64,000 nucleotides of DNA from Enterococcus faecalis_A (GTDB lineage: Bacteria > Bacillota > Bacilli > Lactobacillales > Enterococcaceae): positions 237,192 through 301,191 of the forward strand of contig JBPDWA010000005.1 of assembly GCA_051295955.1 (NCBI GenBank). Direction: 5' to 3'. Shown piece after piece: positions 43,093 through 51,836 of this stretch. The stretch's first letter is position 1. The number at the start of each line of letters is the position of its first letter. The notes beneath the pieces were generated by a model. That model was not told the origin of the DNA and did no database searches. It worked only from the letters and a program-made list of their open reading frames with translations. A program made the translations under genes and the position numbers.

Positions 43093-45003
43093 CTAGTTAA
43101 TCACTTTAATAATGCCTGCTGTCACATCACCAACTACTTCTAAATAATCTTTGGTATTTGTAACGACAATGGGCGTCACTAATGAATAACCAACTGCTTG
43201 AATCTTTTCCAGCTCAAATTCTACTAAAAGATCGCCTTTTTTTATTGCGTCATTTTGCCTAACCTTTGGTTGAAAAAACTGTCCTTGCAAATTCACGGTG
43301 TCCATCCCAATATGAATCAACAATTCTACCCCTTCAGTTGATTGTAAGCCAAATGCATGATGTGTCGGAAATACTGTGACCACCGTACCATCAAACGGCG
43401 CATAAACTTTTCCTTCCGAAGGCAAAACGGCAACTCCCTTGCCTAATAAGCCAGTCGAAAAAGCATTATCTTCTATTTGTTCTAAAGGAAAAACCGTTCC
43501 TTGAAGCGGCATTTCAATATCTACTTCTTCAACTAATGAAGCACTTGTTGTGGGAGCTGAATCGGACGTTTCCGGTACTTCTTCAGCAGCAGCCAAGCGA
43601 TCTTCCTTGGCGTCATAGAAGAAGGTCATAGTTAAAATAAACGCTAAGAGAAAGGCAACACAAATTGCGATCACATACCCGTACAGCCCGCTGCCAACAC
43701 CGTTTTGAGGATCAATATAATTAGGCAAACTAAAAACTCCCATACCGCCCATAATAAATGATTTCGTTCCAGAAATTCCCAAAATCAAGCCACCGACCGA
43801 AGCAGAGATCAACGTTGCGATAAATGGTTTTTTACGAGGCAAAGTAATCCCGTACAAAGAAGGCTCAGAAACCCCGAATAAACTTGAAATAAAAGCTGGA
43901 ATACCAATTGCACGAACGGAATTATTTTTTGATTTAATAATGACAGCTAATACCGCACCTGCTGTTGCAAAAGGTGTAGCTTGACCAAGAACCATCACCG
44001 GATCGTAACCCAACACGCCAATGTTATTAATAGCAATTGGAATAATCCCCCAATGAAGACCAAACATTACCAAGACTTGCCAAATTGCACCAACGGCTAA
44101 ACCGGCTACAATTGGACTGAAATTATAAATAGCTAAAACAAAAGCTCCTAAAATATCACCAATCCACGTAGCAATTGGCCCAATCACAATAAACGTAAGT
44201 GGTACCATGATCAACACTGTTAAAAATGGTACTAAAAAACTTCTAACGACGCTGGGCATTAGTTTGGTAACACCCTTTTCTAATTTTGCTCCAAAAAAAG
44301 TTGCGACCACAATAGGAATTACACTGGAACTGTAGCTCATCAAAATCACCGGAACGCCTAAGAAAGTTACATATACCGGAGATTCAATGATTGTTCCAGC
44401 AAACAATGTGTACAGGGGCTGCATATCTGCTGTTAAACTTGCCAAGGACGGATAGACCAGTGCTGCTCCTAGCGCCATACCAACAAAAGGCTTTAAGCCG
44501 AATTTTTTCGCTGCCGTATACCCTAAAAAAATCGGGAAAAAGTAAAAGAAACAATCACCAGCAGCCTGTAAAATAGCATAAGTTCCAGAAGTTTTTGTAA
44601 TCCAGCCGGCTTGTTCAAATAAGACATTCAAACCTTTAATCATTCCGGTAGCTGCTAACAATCCTAAAACCGGCGTAAAAATACCAGAAATAACGTCAAT
44701 AAAAGTATCCAACGGCCCTTTCTTTTTTTCAGCTTCTGTTGGTGCAGTTTCGCTATTTAAGCCGGCATACTGAGTAAATTCTTGATAGACGTCCGGCACG
44801 TGGTTGCCGATAACTACTTGATATTGACCACCGCTTTGTACGACTGTTACAACACCGCGCGTTTTTTTCAAGCCTTCTGTATCTGCTTTTGTTTCATCCT
44901 TCAAATTAAAACGTAATCGTGTAATACAGTGCGTCAATCCATTAATATTTTCTTTCCCTCCTACACCTTTTAAAATCTCTTGTACCAATTTTTGGTAAAC
45001 CAT
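43093..45003 (-). CDS. PTS beta-glucoside-type IIBCA permease (module 2)
   Basis: A 636-residue fused PTS permease closely paralogous to the module 1 permease: IIB Cys26 in CITRLRFNLKD, IIC with LFGVSEPSLYGITL, and IIA with VELLIHIGMDTVNLQG. The N-terminal IIB and C-terminal IIA regions are nearly superposable; the central linker (about 460-490) differs. It should take up and phosphorylate a beta-linked, perhaps sulfated, sugar. A RAT-terminator stands before it, with licT 2 upstream and the sulfatase downstream. Confidence 0.93.
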   Translation of the reverse strand: MVYQKLVQEILKGVGGKENINGLTHCITRLRFNLKDETKADTEGLKKTRGVVTVVQSGGQYQVVIGNHVPDVYQEFTQYAGLNSETAPTEAEKKKGPLDTFIDVISGIFTPVLGLLAATGMIKGLNVLFEQAGWITKTSGTYAILQAAGDCFFYFFPIFLGYTAAKKFGLKPFVGMALGAALVYPSLASLTADMQPLYTLFAGTIIESPVYVTFLGVPVILMSYSSSVIPIVVATFFGAKLEKGVTKLMPSVVRSFLVPFLTVLIMVPLTFIVIGPIATWIGDILGAFVLAIYNFSPIVAGLAVGAIWQVLVMFGLHWGIIPIAINNIGVLGYDPVMVLGQATPFATAGAVLAVIIKSKNNSVRAIGIPAFISSLFGVSEPSLYGITLPRKKPFIATLISASVGGLILGISGTKSFIMGGMGVFSLPNYIDPQNGVGSGLYGYVIAICVAFLLAFILTMTFFYDAKEDRLAAAEEVPETSDSAPTTSASLVEEVDIEMPLQGTVFPLEQIEDNAFSTGLLGKGVAVLPSEGKVYAPFDGTVVTVFPTHHAFGLQSTEGVELLIHIGMDTVNLQGQFFQPKVRQNDAIKKGDLLVEFELEKIQAVGYSLVTPIVVTNTKDYLEVVGDVTAGIIKVIN

Positions 45004-45051
45004 TATCTCATTCCTTTCTTTTATAGCCCTTGTTCAGGAAAAAAATATATG

Positions 45052-45132
45052 TAAAAAAGACAAGACAAATGAGCGCTGCTTGCTTAATAAGAAGCATTCA
45101 TTAGTCTTGCCTGCTTTACCAGTAACAACCTT
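45052..45132 (-). promoter_or_regulatory. RAT site and terminator before PTS gene 2
   Basis: On the minus strand the RAT TGTTACTGGTAAAGCAGGC overlaps the licT 2 stop codon region (about 45127-45109). It is followed by terminator arms CAAGACTAATGA (45109-45098) and TCATTTGTCTTG (45072-45061), then a T-rich tract. Confidence 0.87.
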
Positions 45133-45955
45133 AATCATTCTCTATTAACTTTTGAATGTGTAGCGATAAATATAACTGTTCATCATCATTGAGAGCAACC
45201 GTTAAATATTGCTCCGCCAGCTTCATGGTTTCATAGGCAGCGCTATACTGCTTTTTTACGTGGTTTAATAACAGATTTTTCTTCGGCTCCTCCCGCGGCT
45301 TCTTCAAGCGCTGAAAAAAGAAACGCAGATGTGTTACAAATCGATCAAAGGCCAAAGAATTTTCATCAATTTCCACTTTATTATACATACGAATAAGTGC
45401 AATAATATCTCGAATCTTTTTAGCAATTAATTGAACATTTTCAGGATGATCCAGTTCATCAGTTATTTGAGCATTAATCAGATGCAAGGCAATATTGCCA
45501 GCTTCTTCCTCTTGCAACTGCAGCCCCGTTCGTTCCTGAATCAGCTGTAAAGCTTTTTGACCAACAACAAATTCCTGCGGATAATACTTTTTTATTTCCC
45601 AAGAAAGACGGTTATGAATCATCATCCCTTGGTTATGTATCTTAATCAAGTTATACAAATGGTCCGTCAACGAAACGTAAAGCGTTTCACTTAATTCATG
45701 CGTCAATTCTTGTCGGGCAAAAGAGATAATATCATCTGCTAAAGATACATACTGAAAAGGAATCGACTCCATTAGCGTCAAAAAACGTTCAGTGGCTTTG
45801 TTTTGTTGGAACACAAAAATCTTTTCAACCTTCGCTTCATCAGCCAATTGACCGGGCTTTTTTTGAAAACCAAGTCCTGCGCCAATCCAAATAAAATCTT
45901 GTCTGCCTTTACCAACTAAGACAGCGTTATTATTTAAGATTTTTTTGATTTTCAA
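45131..45955 (-). CDS. BglG/LicT family transcription antiterminator (module 2)
   Basis: A 274-residue LicT-type antiterminator, paralogue of that at 31733-32563: CAT domain (KIKKILNNNAVLV, DFIWIGAGLGFQKKPGQ) and two PRDs. The start is uncertain. TTG 45955 aligns with the N-terminus of the paralogue and is 12 bases from AAAAGGAG; a TTG at 45967 directly abuts that SD and is less plausible. It should act on the RATs at 46027-46055 and in front of PTS gene 2. Because the RAT cores of the two modules are alike, each antiterminator may act on the other's targets. Confidence 0.92.
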   Translation of the reverse strand: MKIKKILNNNAVLVGKGRQDFIWIGAGLGFQKKPGQLADEAKVEKIFVFQQNKATERFLTLMESIPFQYVSLADDIISFARQELTHELSETLYVSLTDHLYNLIKIHNQGMMIHNRLSWEIKKYYPQEFVVGQKALQLIQERTGLQLQEEEAGNIALHLINAQITDELDHPENVQLIAKKIRDIIALIRMYNKVEIDENSLAFDRFVTHLRFFFQRLKKPREEPKKNLLLNHVKKQYSAAYETMKLAEQYLTVALNDDEQLYLSLHIQKLIEND

Positions 45956-45977
45956 ACTTTTCTTCAACTCCTTTTGT

Positions 45978-46055
45978 AAAAAAAAGGCTACACCTTAATA
46001 CACGTATCCAAGATACGTATAAAAAAGGTCTAGCCTGCTTCACCAGTAACTATCC
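45978..46055 (-). promoter_or_regulatory. RAT site and terminator in the licT 2 leader
   Basis: The RAT AGTTACTGGTGAAGCAGGC (within 46055-46027) overlaps terminator arm GGCTAGACCTT (46036-46026), which pairs with AAGGTGTAGCC (45996-45986). Eight or more T residues follow on the minus strand. An inner ACGTATC/GATACGT hairpin caps the stem. Confidence 0.87.
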
Positions 46056-46069
46056 ATTCAATTACCAAT

Positions 46070-46107
46070 AATATACCTTACTTTTTTTCACTATGCAAGC
46101 GCTTTTA
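46070..46107 (-). promoter_or_regulatory. licT 2 promoter with cre box on the -35
   Basis: On the minus strand -35 TTGCAT (46098-46093), a 17-base spacer and -10 TATATT (46075-46070). TGCAAGCGCTTTTA (46094-46107) is a cre-like box overlapping the -35, the same arrangement as in module 1. Confidence 0.78.
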
Positions 46108-46964
46108 CATATTTTCTTTTCATTTGTTAAAAACCATGATTGGCAAAAAGGCTGTTTTACAGCTTATTTCTCCTCAATTTTCTCTAGAGAGCATCAAGTG
46201 AAGTATTCTTCATCGCCCGTCTAGTAGTTTTTTAGCTAACTCACACTTAATGGAACCCATCATAATATAAGCTTTGCTGCTATCTATTCCCTAGTCACAT
46301 CTAGTGTGTTTTTGTGTTGCCGCTATTCCTCCAGCTACATTTGATCCTAGCTCAATTCAGCAATAATCTGTAAGGCTTCGTACACTTTGGACAGATCGTT
46401 ATTATTCACAATATAATCTGTTGTCACTCCCAATCATTAGAAAGCAGCAGATATTTTACGCTAGGCAAAAACAAATATTACGGCGGAACGCTACCGGTCC
46501 AACAGCCATGGAACCATGAAAACGATACGTACTTACCAATAACTTACTGCAGGTAAGAGTTTAGCCAATGTAATAACGAACTGCTTCACTTTTGAAGACA
46601 GTTGTGAGCAGCCGCACATTTCATTCTGCAAAAACAAAAGAAGCCACCCTTATTGATCGGGCAAAATAATTTGACTATTGGTAAGTTCGTCGGTATCAAC
46701 ACAATTGATTTTTCTCTCATTGATCACAGAAAAAAAGCGGTGGAACTGCTAGACAAAACAAAAAAAGAGCAACTGTTTATTGACTATATCTTTATTAAAC
46801 GGATTACAGCTATTTAATCCGGTTCATCTCAATCCATTCTTTTTATATAAGGATGAATTGAGTTAAACCTTTTTTATACTACTAAAAGAGCGTACATTTA
46901 CCATTTACTTTAAACCTTTGAAAAACTTTGAAACAGCAAGGCCTTGATAAACGGTTATTTCTTG
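46108..46964. other. Gene-free stretch with gene debris
   Basis: About 850 bases between the second module and the agmatine locus without a complete gene. Apart from the guanylate-kinase-like tail at 46347-46430, short coding-like stretches (e.g. 46671-46817 on the plus strand, 48 codons from a TTG) lack ribosome binding sites. The sequence looks like decayed coding DNA. Confidence 0.45.
46347..46430 (-). pseudogene. Tail fragment resembling a guanylate-kinase-like protein
   Basis: A 27-codon minus-strand stretch, TTDYIVNNNDLSKVYEALQI and on to the stop, resembles the C-terminus of guanylate-kinase-type nucleotide kinases (a D-Y-x-V-x-N-x-D-L pattern). No matching N-terminal part is found upstream, so it would be a remnant. 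The match is short. Confidence 0.3.
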
Positions 46965-47014
46965 TAAAACAAATAAACGTTCAAATCATTCTTTGTCAAA
47001 ATGATTTGAACGTT
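46965..47014 (-). terminator. Terminator of the agmatine deiminase operon
   Basis: AAACGTTCAAATCATT (47014-46999) pairs perfectly with AATGATTTGAACGTTT (46989-46974), followed on the minus strand by ATTTGTTTT. It lies 28 bases after the aguC stop. Confidence 0.87.
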
Positions 47015-47041
47015 TACGAAGGAGAAAATCTTTAAGTGCTT

Positions 47042-47971
47042 TTATTGTTTGATCCTAGTTCCACTCTTACCATCTAAAGCAGCAGCTGCTGCTTCTAGCA
47101 AGCCAATAATCGCTACTCGGCCTTTTTTGCCAGCAGCAAAGGAAATGGCTGCTTCTACTTTTGGCAACATACTACCTGGAACAAATTGTTTTTCTTCAAT
47201 GTAGCGTTCCATTTCCGGAATTGTTACCTCATCTAAAGCAGTTTGGTTTTCTTTGCCAAAGTTAACGTAGACATGTTCTACAGCTGTTAATACTACGAAA
47301 ATATCCGCATCAATCAAATCAGCCATTTTAGCAGCTGCAAAGTCTTTGTCAATTACTGCATCAACCCCTTGATAAGCAGCTCCACGATACACGACCGGAA
47401 TACCGCCACCGCCACAAGCAATCACAATCTGACCAGCTTCAACCAACGTTTTTAAGCTTATTTTTTCATAAATATCCAATGGTTTTGGCGAAGGTACAAC
47501 TCGTCGCCAGCCTCGTCCGGCATCTTCTATATAATGATTTCCGGTTTCTGCCATCAATTGTTTAGCAGCAGCTTCATCATAATAACCGCCAATTGGTTTC
47601 GTGGGATTTTGAAAAGCAGGGTCTTCAGGATCAACAACAACTTGCGTCAGCATCGAAACCACTGGCAAATCAGTTAGTCCACGAGCCACCAACTCTTCAT
47701 CAATTGCTTGTTGTAAGTGATAGCCAATATAGCCTTGACTCATAGCCGTACATTCCGGAAAAGGAATTACATCTTCGGGTTTTTCACTCAGTTGTTCAAA
47801 AGCCAAGCGAATCTTCCCTACTTGAGGACCATTGCCGTGTGCGACGACAACTTGATGTCCCGCTTGAATTAAATCAACGATTGATTGCGCTGCAATTCTC
47901 GCTTTACTTAATTGCTCTTGCGCAGAATTTCCTAAAGCATTTCCACCTAAAGCAATAACTAATTTTGACAT
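47042..47971 (-). CDS. aguC: Carbamate kinase of the agmatine deiminase pathway
   Basis: The 309-residue enzyme transfers phosphate from carbamoyl phosphate to ADP, giving ATP, CO2 and ammonia, the energy-yielding last step. Carbamate-kinase features are the N-terminal VIALGGNALG, VVAHGNGPQVG, and near residue 210 IACGGGGIPVV. ATG 47971 has GGAGGG upstream; a longer frame overlaps aguA and is unsupported. It is the last gene of aguB-D-A-C, 10 bases after aguA. The downstream terminator is strong. A carbamate kinase of the arcC type is the alternative, but the operon decides it. Confidence 0.94.
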   Translation of the reverse strand: MSKLVIALGGNALGNSAQEQLSKARIAAQSIVDLIQAGHQVVVAHGNGPQVGKIRLAFEQLSEKPEDVIPFPECTAMSQGYIGYHLQQAIDEELVARGLTDLPVVSMLTQVVVDPEDPAFQNPTKPIGGYYDEAAAKQLMAETGNHYIEDAGRGWRRVVPSPKPLDIYEKISLKTLVEAGQIVIACGGGGIPVVYRGAAYQGVDAVIDKDFAAAKMADLIDADIFVVLTAVEHVYVNFGKENQTALDEVTIPEMERYIEEKQFVPGSMLPKVEAAISFAAGKKGRVAIIGLLEAAAAALDGKSGTRIKQ

Positions 47972-47981
47972 AAAAACCCTC

Positions 47982-49079
47982 CTAGCGTTGTGGTTGTTGT
48001 TGCGTAATACAGTGAATATTACCACCGCCATAAACGACTTCTACCGTGTTAACGCCGACAACTTCTTTATCCGGGAACATCGCTTGTACTTGTTTTAAGG
48101 CTAAAGCATCATTTTCATCTCCATATTGAGGAACAATGACACCTCCGTTGGTGATCAAAAAGTTCATATAAGATGCAATACAAATATCACCATCTTCTCG
48201 CGGCATAGTTCCTTCGACAAAATCGATTTTGAAATCGCCGCTAATCGTAACATTTTTTACTGGACAGCATAATTTATGGACTTTTAACTGACGTCCTTTC
48301 GCATCGGTCATATTAGACAAACGATGATAAGCATCCTGTGCCGCTTTATAAAACGGACTATTTTGATCTTCTGTATAAATGCACGCCACTTCTCCCGGTG
48401 CCACAAAACAAGCCACATCATCTACGTGTCCGTTGGTTTCATCTGGGTCAATCCCATCCCCTAACCAAAGTACTTTTTCACAGTTTAAATAGTCACACAA
48501 TTTTTGTTCAATTTCCGTTTTGGACAATTGCGGATTACGTCCTGCACTTAGCAGACACATTTCCGTTACTAAAACAGTGCCTTCACCATCCACATGGATT
48601 GAACCGCCTTCCAAAACAAAATCAGGAGTCCGATATGAATCCACATGTTCTATTTCACAAATTTTTTGAGCCACTAAATCATCTTGATCCCAAGGGAAAT
48701 ACAAACCATCTACTAATCCGCCCCACGCATTGAACGTCCAATCCACTGCCCGTAGCTCACCGTGATCATTAATTAAAAATGTTGGTCCACAGTCACGAAC
48801 CCAAGCATCATTATTTGACATTTCATAAACAGTAATTTCAGACGGTAATTGACGTCGACAATTTTGAAATTGTTGTTGGGAAACTACTACGTTCATAGGT
48901 GTAAATTTACTGATTGCTTTGGCTACCTCGGTAAAAGCGGCTTGGACTGGTTTACCGCCATCCCGCCAATTGTCCGGACGTTCCGGCCAAATCATCCATA
49001 CTTTTTCTTGTGGTTCATATTCGGCAGGCATTCTAAACCCGTCTTGTTTTGGTGTTGTTCCTTCAATTCTTTTTGCCAT
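47982..49079 (-). CDS. aguA: Agmatine deiminase
   Basis: The 365-residue enzyme hydrolyses agmatine to N-carbamoylputrescine and ammonia. It belongs to the PPAD/guanidino-modifying fold; catalytic Cys357 stands in GGGNIHCITQQQ, the same position as in the E. faecalis enzyme, and WVRDCGPTF, EGGSIHVDGEG and HVDDVACFV supply acidic and His residues. ATG 49079 follows an appropriate purine-rich site and opens with MAKRIEGTTPK; the longer upstream frame overlaps aguD. It starts eight bases after the aguD stop. Confidence 0.96.
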   Translation of the reverse strand: MAKRIEGTTPKQDGFRMPAEYEPQEKVWMIWPERPDNWRDGGKPVQAAFTEVAKAISKFTPMNVVVSQQQFQNCRRQLPSEITVYEMSNNDAWVRDCGPTFLINDHGELRAVDWTFNAWGGLVDGLYFPWDQDDLVAQKICEIEHVDSYRTPDFVLEGGSIHVDGEGTVLVTEMCLLSAGRNPQLSKTEIEQKLCDYLNCEKVLWLGDGIDPDETNGHVDDVACFVAPGEVACIYTEDQNSPFYKAAQDAYHRLSNMTDAKGRQLKVHKLCCPVKNVTISGDFKIDFVEGTMPREDGDICIASYMNFLITNGGVIVPQYGDENDALALKQVQAMFPDKEVVGVNTVEVVYGGGNIHCITQQQPQR

Positions 49080-49086
49080 AATCTCT

Positions 49087-50454
49087 CTACCCCTTCTTAA
49101 TTTTTTTGACAATAATAACCAGTTCACCAAACAAAATAAATACGATGGCACCAATAGTTATCGGTAGCTTTTCATTCAATGATTCCGGACTGAAATCCAA
49201 AGGAATGGCTGTGAAGATCAGTGAAATAATGATCATAATCATCGGTAACACTACTAAAAGTTTTAAAAAGGTGGGACTGCCGTTGACCTTAAAAGGCCGT
49301 GGCGTCTCTGGATCGATTTTTCGTAATTTATAAAAAGCGGGAAAAACAGGTACATAGGATAACAAGAACATCACTAAGTTTAGAGAAAAGAACGCCCAAA
49401 ATAAATCTTGGTTAGGCAAAATAGGCGCTAAGACAATGACGATTGAAGCTACGATACCATTCATGATGGCAGCACCTGTCGGCATTCCGTTTTTCTTGCT
49501 ACGTTTTTCAAAAAACTTAGGCATATCGCCATTTTCAGCAGCATAACAAGCAGTATTATTCACACCTAAAGACCAAGAAATCATATTGCCGAACAATGTT
49601 AGTAAGAATAACAACGCCATCAACATGATAAACCAGCCTTCACTTGAACCCGTCAATAATTTAAAACTGTCCATCATTCCACTACCGGTACTAATTTGAT
49701 CCGTCGGAATGGCTACGCCGATACCGAAAGCAGAAAAAATATAAATAGCAGCAATCACTAAGCCAGCAGCAATAATAGATTGTGGAATTTGTTTTTTCGG
49801 ATTTTCCATATCATCAGCAAATGTACAAATAACTTCAAACCCTAGTAAGTTGAAAATAATAACAGATATAAAGGATAAGCTCCGCAAATCAAAAGTTGGC
49901 AACATTGATTTCAAGGTAAATTCATTTGCTACACCTCTGGTTAACGCCACATAAAGCCCCAAACCACCAATCAATACAGCGAGAATCATCTTAATAACAG
50001 CAGCACCGTTTAAAATCCAAATACTGTCACTAACAGGATAAAAACTTATCCACACAATAATCCATGTGAAAAGCAGCTCCACAACAACCATCATTGGTGT
50101 GGAAAAATGAATACCAGTGATCGTTGTAAGTAAATCAGGCGTCATAACTGCCAAAGAAGCCAGCCACAAAGGATAATTGATCCAATAATACCAAGAAACC
50201 CGAGCTCCCCAACGATGGCCATAAGCTTTGGTCACCCAATCATAAATACCACCTTCACCAATATACGTTGTTCCTAGTTCTGAAGAAATCAGTCCATAAG
50301 GTAGTAAAAAGGCGATTAATAAAAATATCCACCAAAAAAATTGTGAATTACCGATCGCAGCCACCGGTGCTGCTGCTTCGGCCACAAACACGACACAAAT
50401 AACAGAAAGTATCGCACTCATCAGGCTAAACTTTTTCTTTTTCTTTCCTTCCAT
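49087..50454 (-). CDS. aguD: Agmatine:putrescine antiporter (APC family)
   Basis: A 455-residue APC-type amino-acid/polyamine transporter with about twelve membrane helices, opening with a basic tail (MEGKKKKKFSLMSAIL). The Glu/Gly-rich GEGGIYDWVTKAYG and later CYAAENGDMPKFFEKR are family features. It exchanges outside agmatine for inside putrescine, so the pathway needs no net import energy. AAGGAG precedes the ATG, 87 bases after aguB. Its place in the operon fixes the substrate; by itself it would be called an APC permease. Confidence 0.94.
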   Translation of the reverse strand: MEGKKKKKFSLMSAILSVICVVFVAEAAAPVAAIGNSQFFWWIFLLIAFLLPYGLISSELGTTYIGEGGIYDWVTKAYGHRWGARVSWYYWINYPLWLASLAVMTPDLLTTITGIHFSTPMMVVVELLFTWIIVWISFYPVSDSIWILNGAAVIKMILAVLIGGLGLYVALTRGVANEFTLKSMLPTFDLRSLSFISVIIFNLLGFEVICTFADDMENPKKQIPQSIIAAGLVIAAIYIFSAFGIGVAIPTDQISTGSGMMDSFKLLTGSSEGWFIMLMALLFLLTLFGNMISWSLGVNNTACYAAENGDMPKFFEKRSKKNGMPTGAAIMNGIVASIVIVLAPILPNQDLFWAFFSLNLVMFLLSYVPVFPAFYKLRKIDPETPRPFKVNGSPTFLKLLVVLPMIMIIISLIFTAIPLDFSPESLNEKLPITIGAIVFILFGELVIIVKKIKKG

Positions 50455-50541
50455 TGTCGTTCTTCCTCTCCTTGAAAACCAGAGTCTCGTCCCTCAGCAC
50501 CGAATCATACGGGCACCAAGAGACGAACGTCACTCCCCTTA

Positions 50542-51561
50542 CTACTTACTTTCTGTTTTTAAAAATTCATCCAATTCAGATTTAGCTGCTGCTTGCTTGG
50601 TTAAATCGTACGGATGTTTTGCTTGATAATCATTCATTAAATAAACTAACAAGCCACGGATAGACGTTAAGCGGTTTTCAGCTTCATCAAAACAGATAGA
50701 ATTTGGACCGTCCATTACTTCATCCGTTACTTCTTCGCCACGACTAGCAGGTAGACAATGCATAAATTTACAATTTTCTCCGGCAAAAGCCATCATTTCT
50801 GCATCCACTTGATATTTTGGATAGAAAATTTTCATCCGTTCTTCTTCTGATAATTCTGCTTCATATAAACCGTACCAAACGTCAGTGTATAGGAAATCTG
50901 CTCCTTTTACTGATTCTTCATCGTCAGTTACTAAAAAGCTACCGCCGGATGTTTGGCAGTTTTTCGCTAGTTTCGCTTGATGGTCTTCGTTCAATTGATA
51001 GCCTTTTGGTCCAAAATGAACAAAATTCATTCCCATTTTTGTAGTGATTAAACCAAGTGAGAAACAAACTTGGGTTGCATCACCTACAAAGACTACTTTA
51101 CAGTCTTCTAATTTCTTGCCTTCAGGTAAATGCTCAATCATGGTACATAAGTCGCCGAGTTCTTGAGTTGGGTGATTATAGTCGGACATCCCGTTAATGA
51201 CAGGAATTGAGGCACAGCGAGCTAAGTCCTCTACACTATGATGACGTTCTACACGAGCCATCACAATATCCACTAAACGAGACAATACACGGCTAGTGTC
51301 TTCGATTGTTTCATGACCGCCCAATTGAATTTGACCAGGTGCTAAATATTCCCCGTGTCCACCTAATTGTGCCATAGCTGTTTCAAAAGATACGCGAGTT
51401 CGAGTAGAAGATTGTTGAAAGATCATTCCTAGCGTTTTATTTTTTAATAGAGGTGGATAATAGCCGTTTTTAATACATGCTTTAATTTTTAAAGATAAGT
51501 CCACTAAATATTGAAGATCCTCTTTCGTATAGTTCTCAGTTGTGATGTAATCTTTTTTCAT
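50542..51561 (-). CDS. aguB: Putrescine carbamoyltransferase
   Basis: A 339-residue transcarbamoylase that phosphorolyses N-carbamoylputrescine to putrescine and carbamoyl phosphate. The carbamoyl-phosphate motif SSTRTRVSFE is at 51-60 and HCLPA lies near residue 270. The C-terminal extra helix (about 315-339) is a known difference between putrescine and ornithine carbamoyltransferases. The second ATG (51561) has AGGAGG at the standard spacing; the first is three bases closer. It is the first gene of the operon, with a cre box upstream, and diverges from aguR. Confidence 0.95.
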   Translation of the reverse strand: MKKDYITTENYTKEDLQYLVDLSLKIKACIKNGYYPPLLKNKTLGMIFQQSSTRTRVSFETAMAQLGGHGEYLAPGQIQLGGHETIEDTSRVLSRLVDIVMARVERHHSVEDLARCASIPVINGMSDYNHPTQELGDLCTMIEHLPEGKKLEDCKVVFVGDATQVCFSLGLITTKMGMNFVHFGPKGYQLNEDHQAKLAKNCQTSGGSFLVTDDEESVKGADFLYTDVWYGLYEAELSEEERMKIFYPKYQVDAEMMAFAGENCKFMHCLPASRGEEVTDEVMDGPNSICFDEAENRLTSIRGLLVYLMNDYQAKHPYDLTKQAAAKSELDEFLKTESK

Positions 51562-51642
51562 CATGCTTCCTCCTAAAAAGTAATTTTAATTTCACGCTTA
51601 GCTTAACAAGCGCTAAGACAGTTTACTATCAACCAAAAGTAA

Positions 51643-51654
51643 GAAAACGTTTTC
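51643..51654. promoter_or_regulatory. Cre box in the aguB-aguR intergenic region
   Basis: GAAAACGTTTTC at 51643-51654 is a perfect palindrome and a good CcpA cre core. It lies 82 bases upstream of aguB and suggests catabolite repression of the agmatine pathway, known for the E. faecalis and L. lactis loci. Confidence 0.72.
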
Positions 51655-51836
51655 CCGGGGTGGAATGTACACTTTGACAGGCAGTTTATTTCTAGTTGTA
51701 AATCGTTTTAGTGCCAGTGGTTTAGTAAAGTTTAGGTAGAGATTTCAGTCATTTCTGCCCAGTTTTGGAAAAAAAAATGATATAATCAATGTATTAAGAT
51801 AATATTCTATCATCGCGAAATGAAAGGGGTTCCCAA

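Noticed and set aside
46671..46817. 48-codon frame from a TTG in the debris region
   Set aside because: No ribosome binding site and surrounded by stop-rich sequence; treated as debris.
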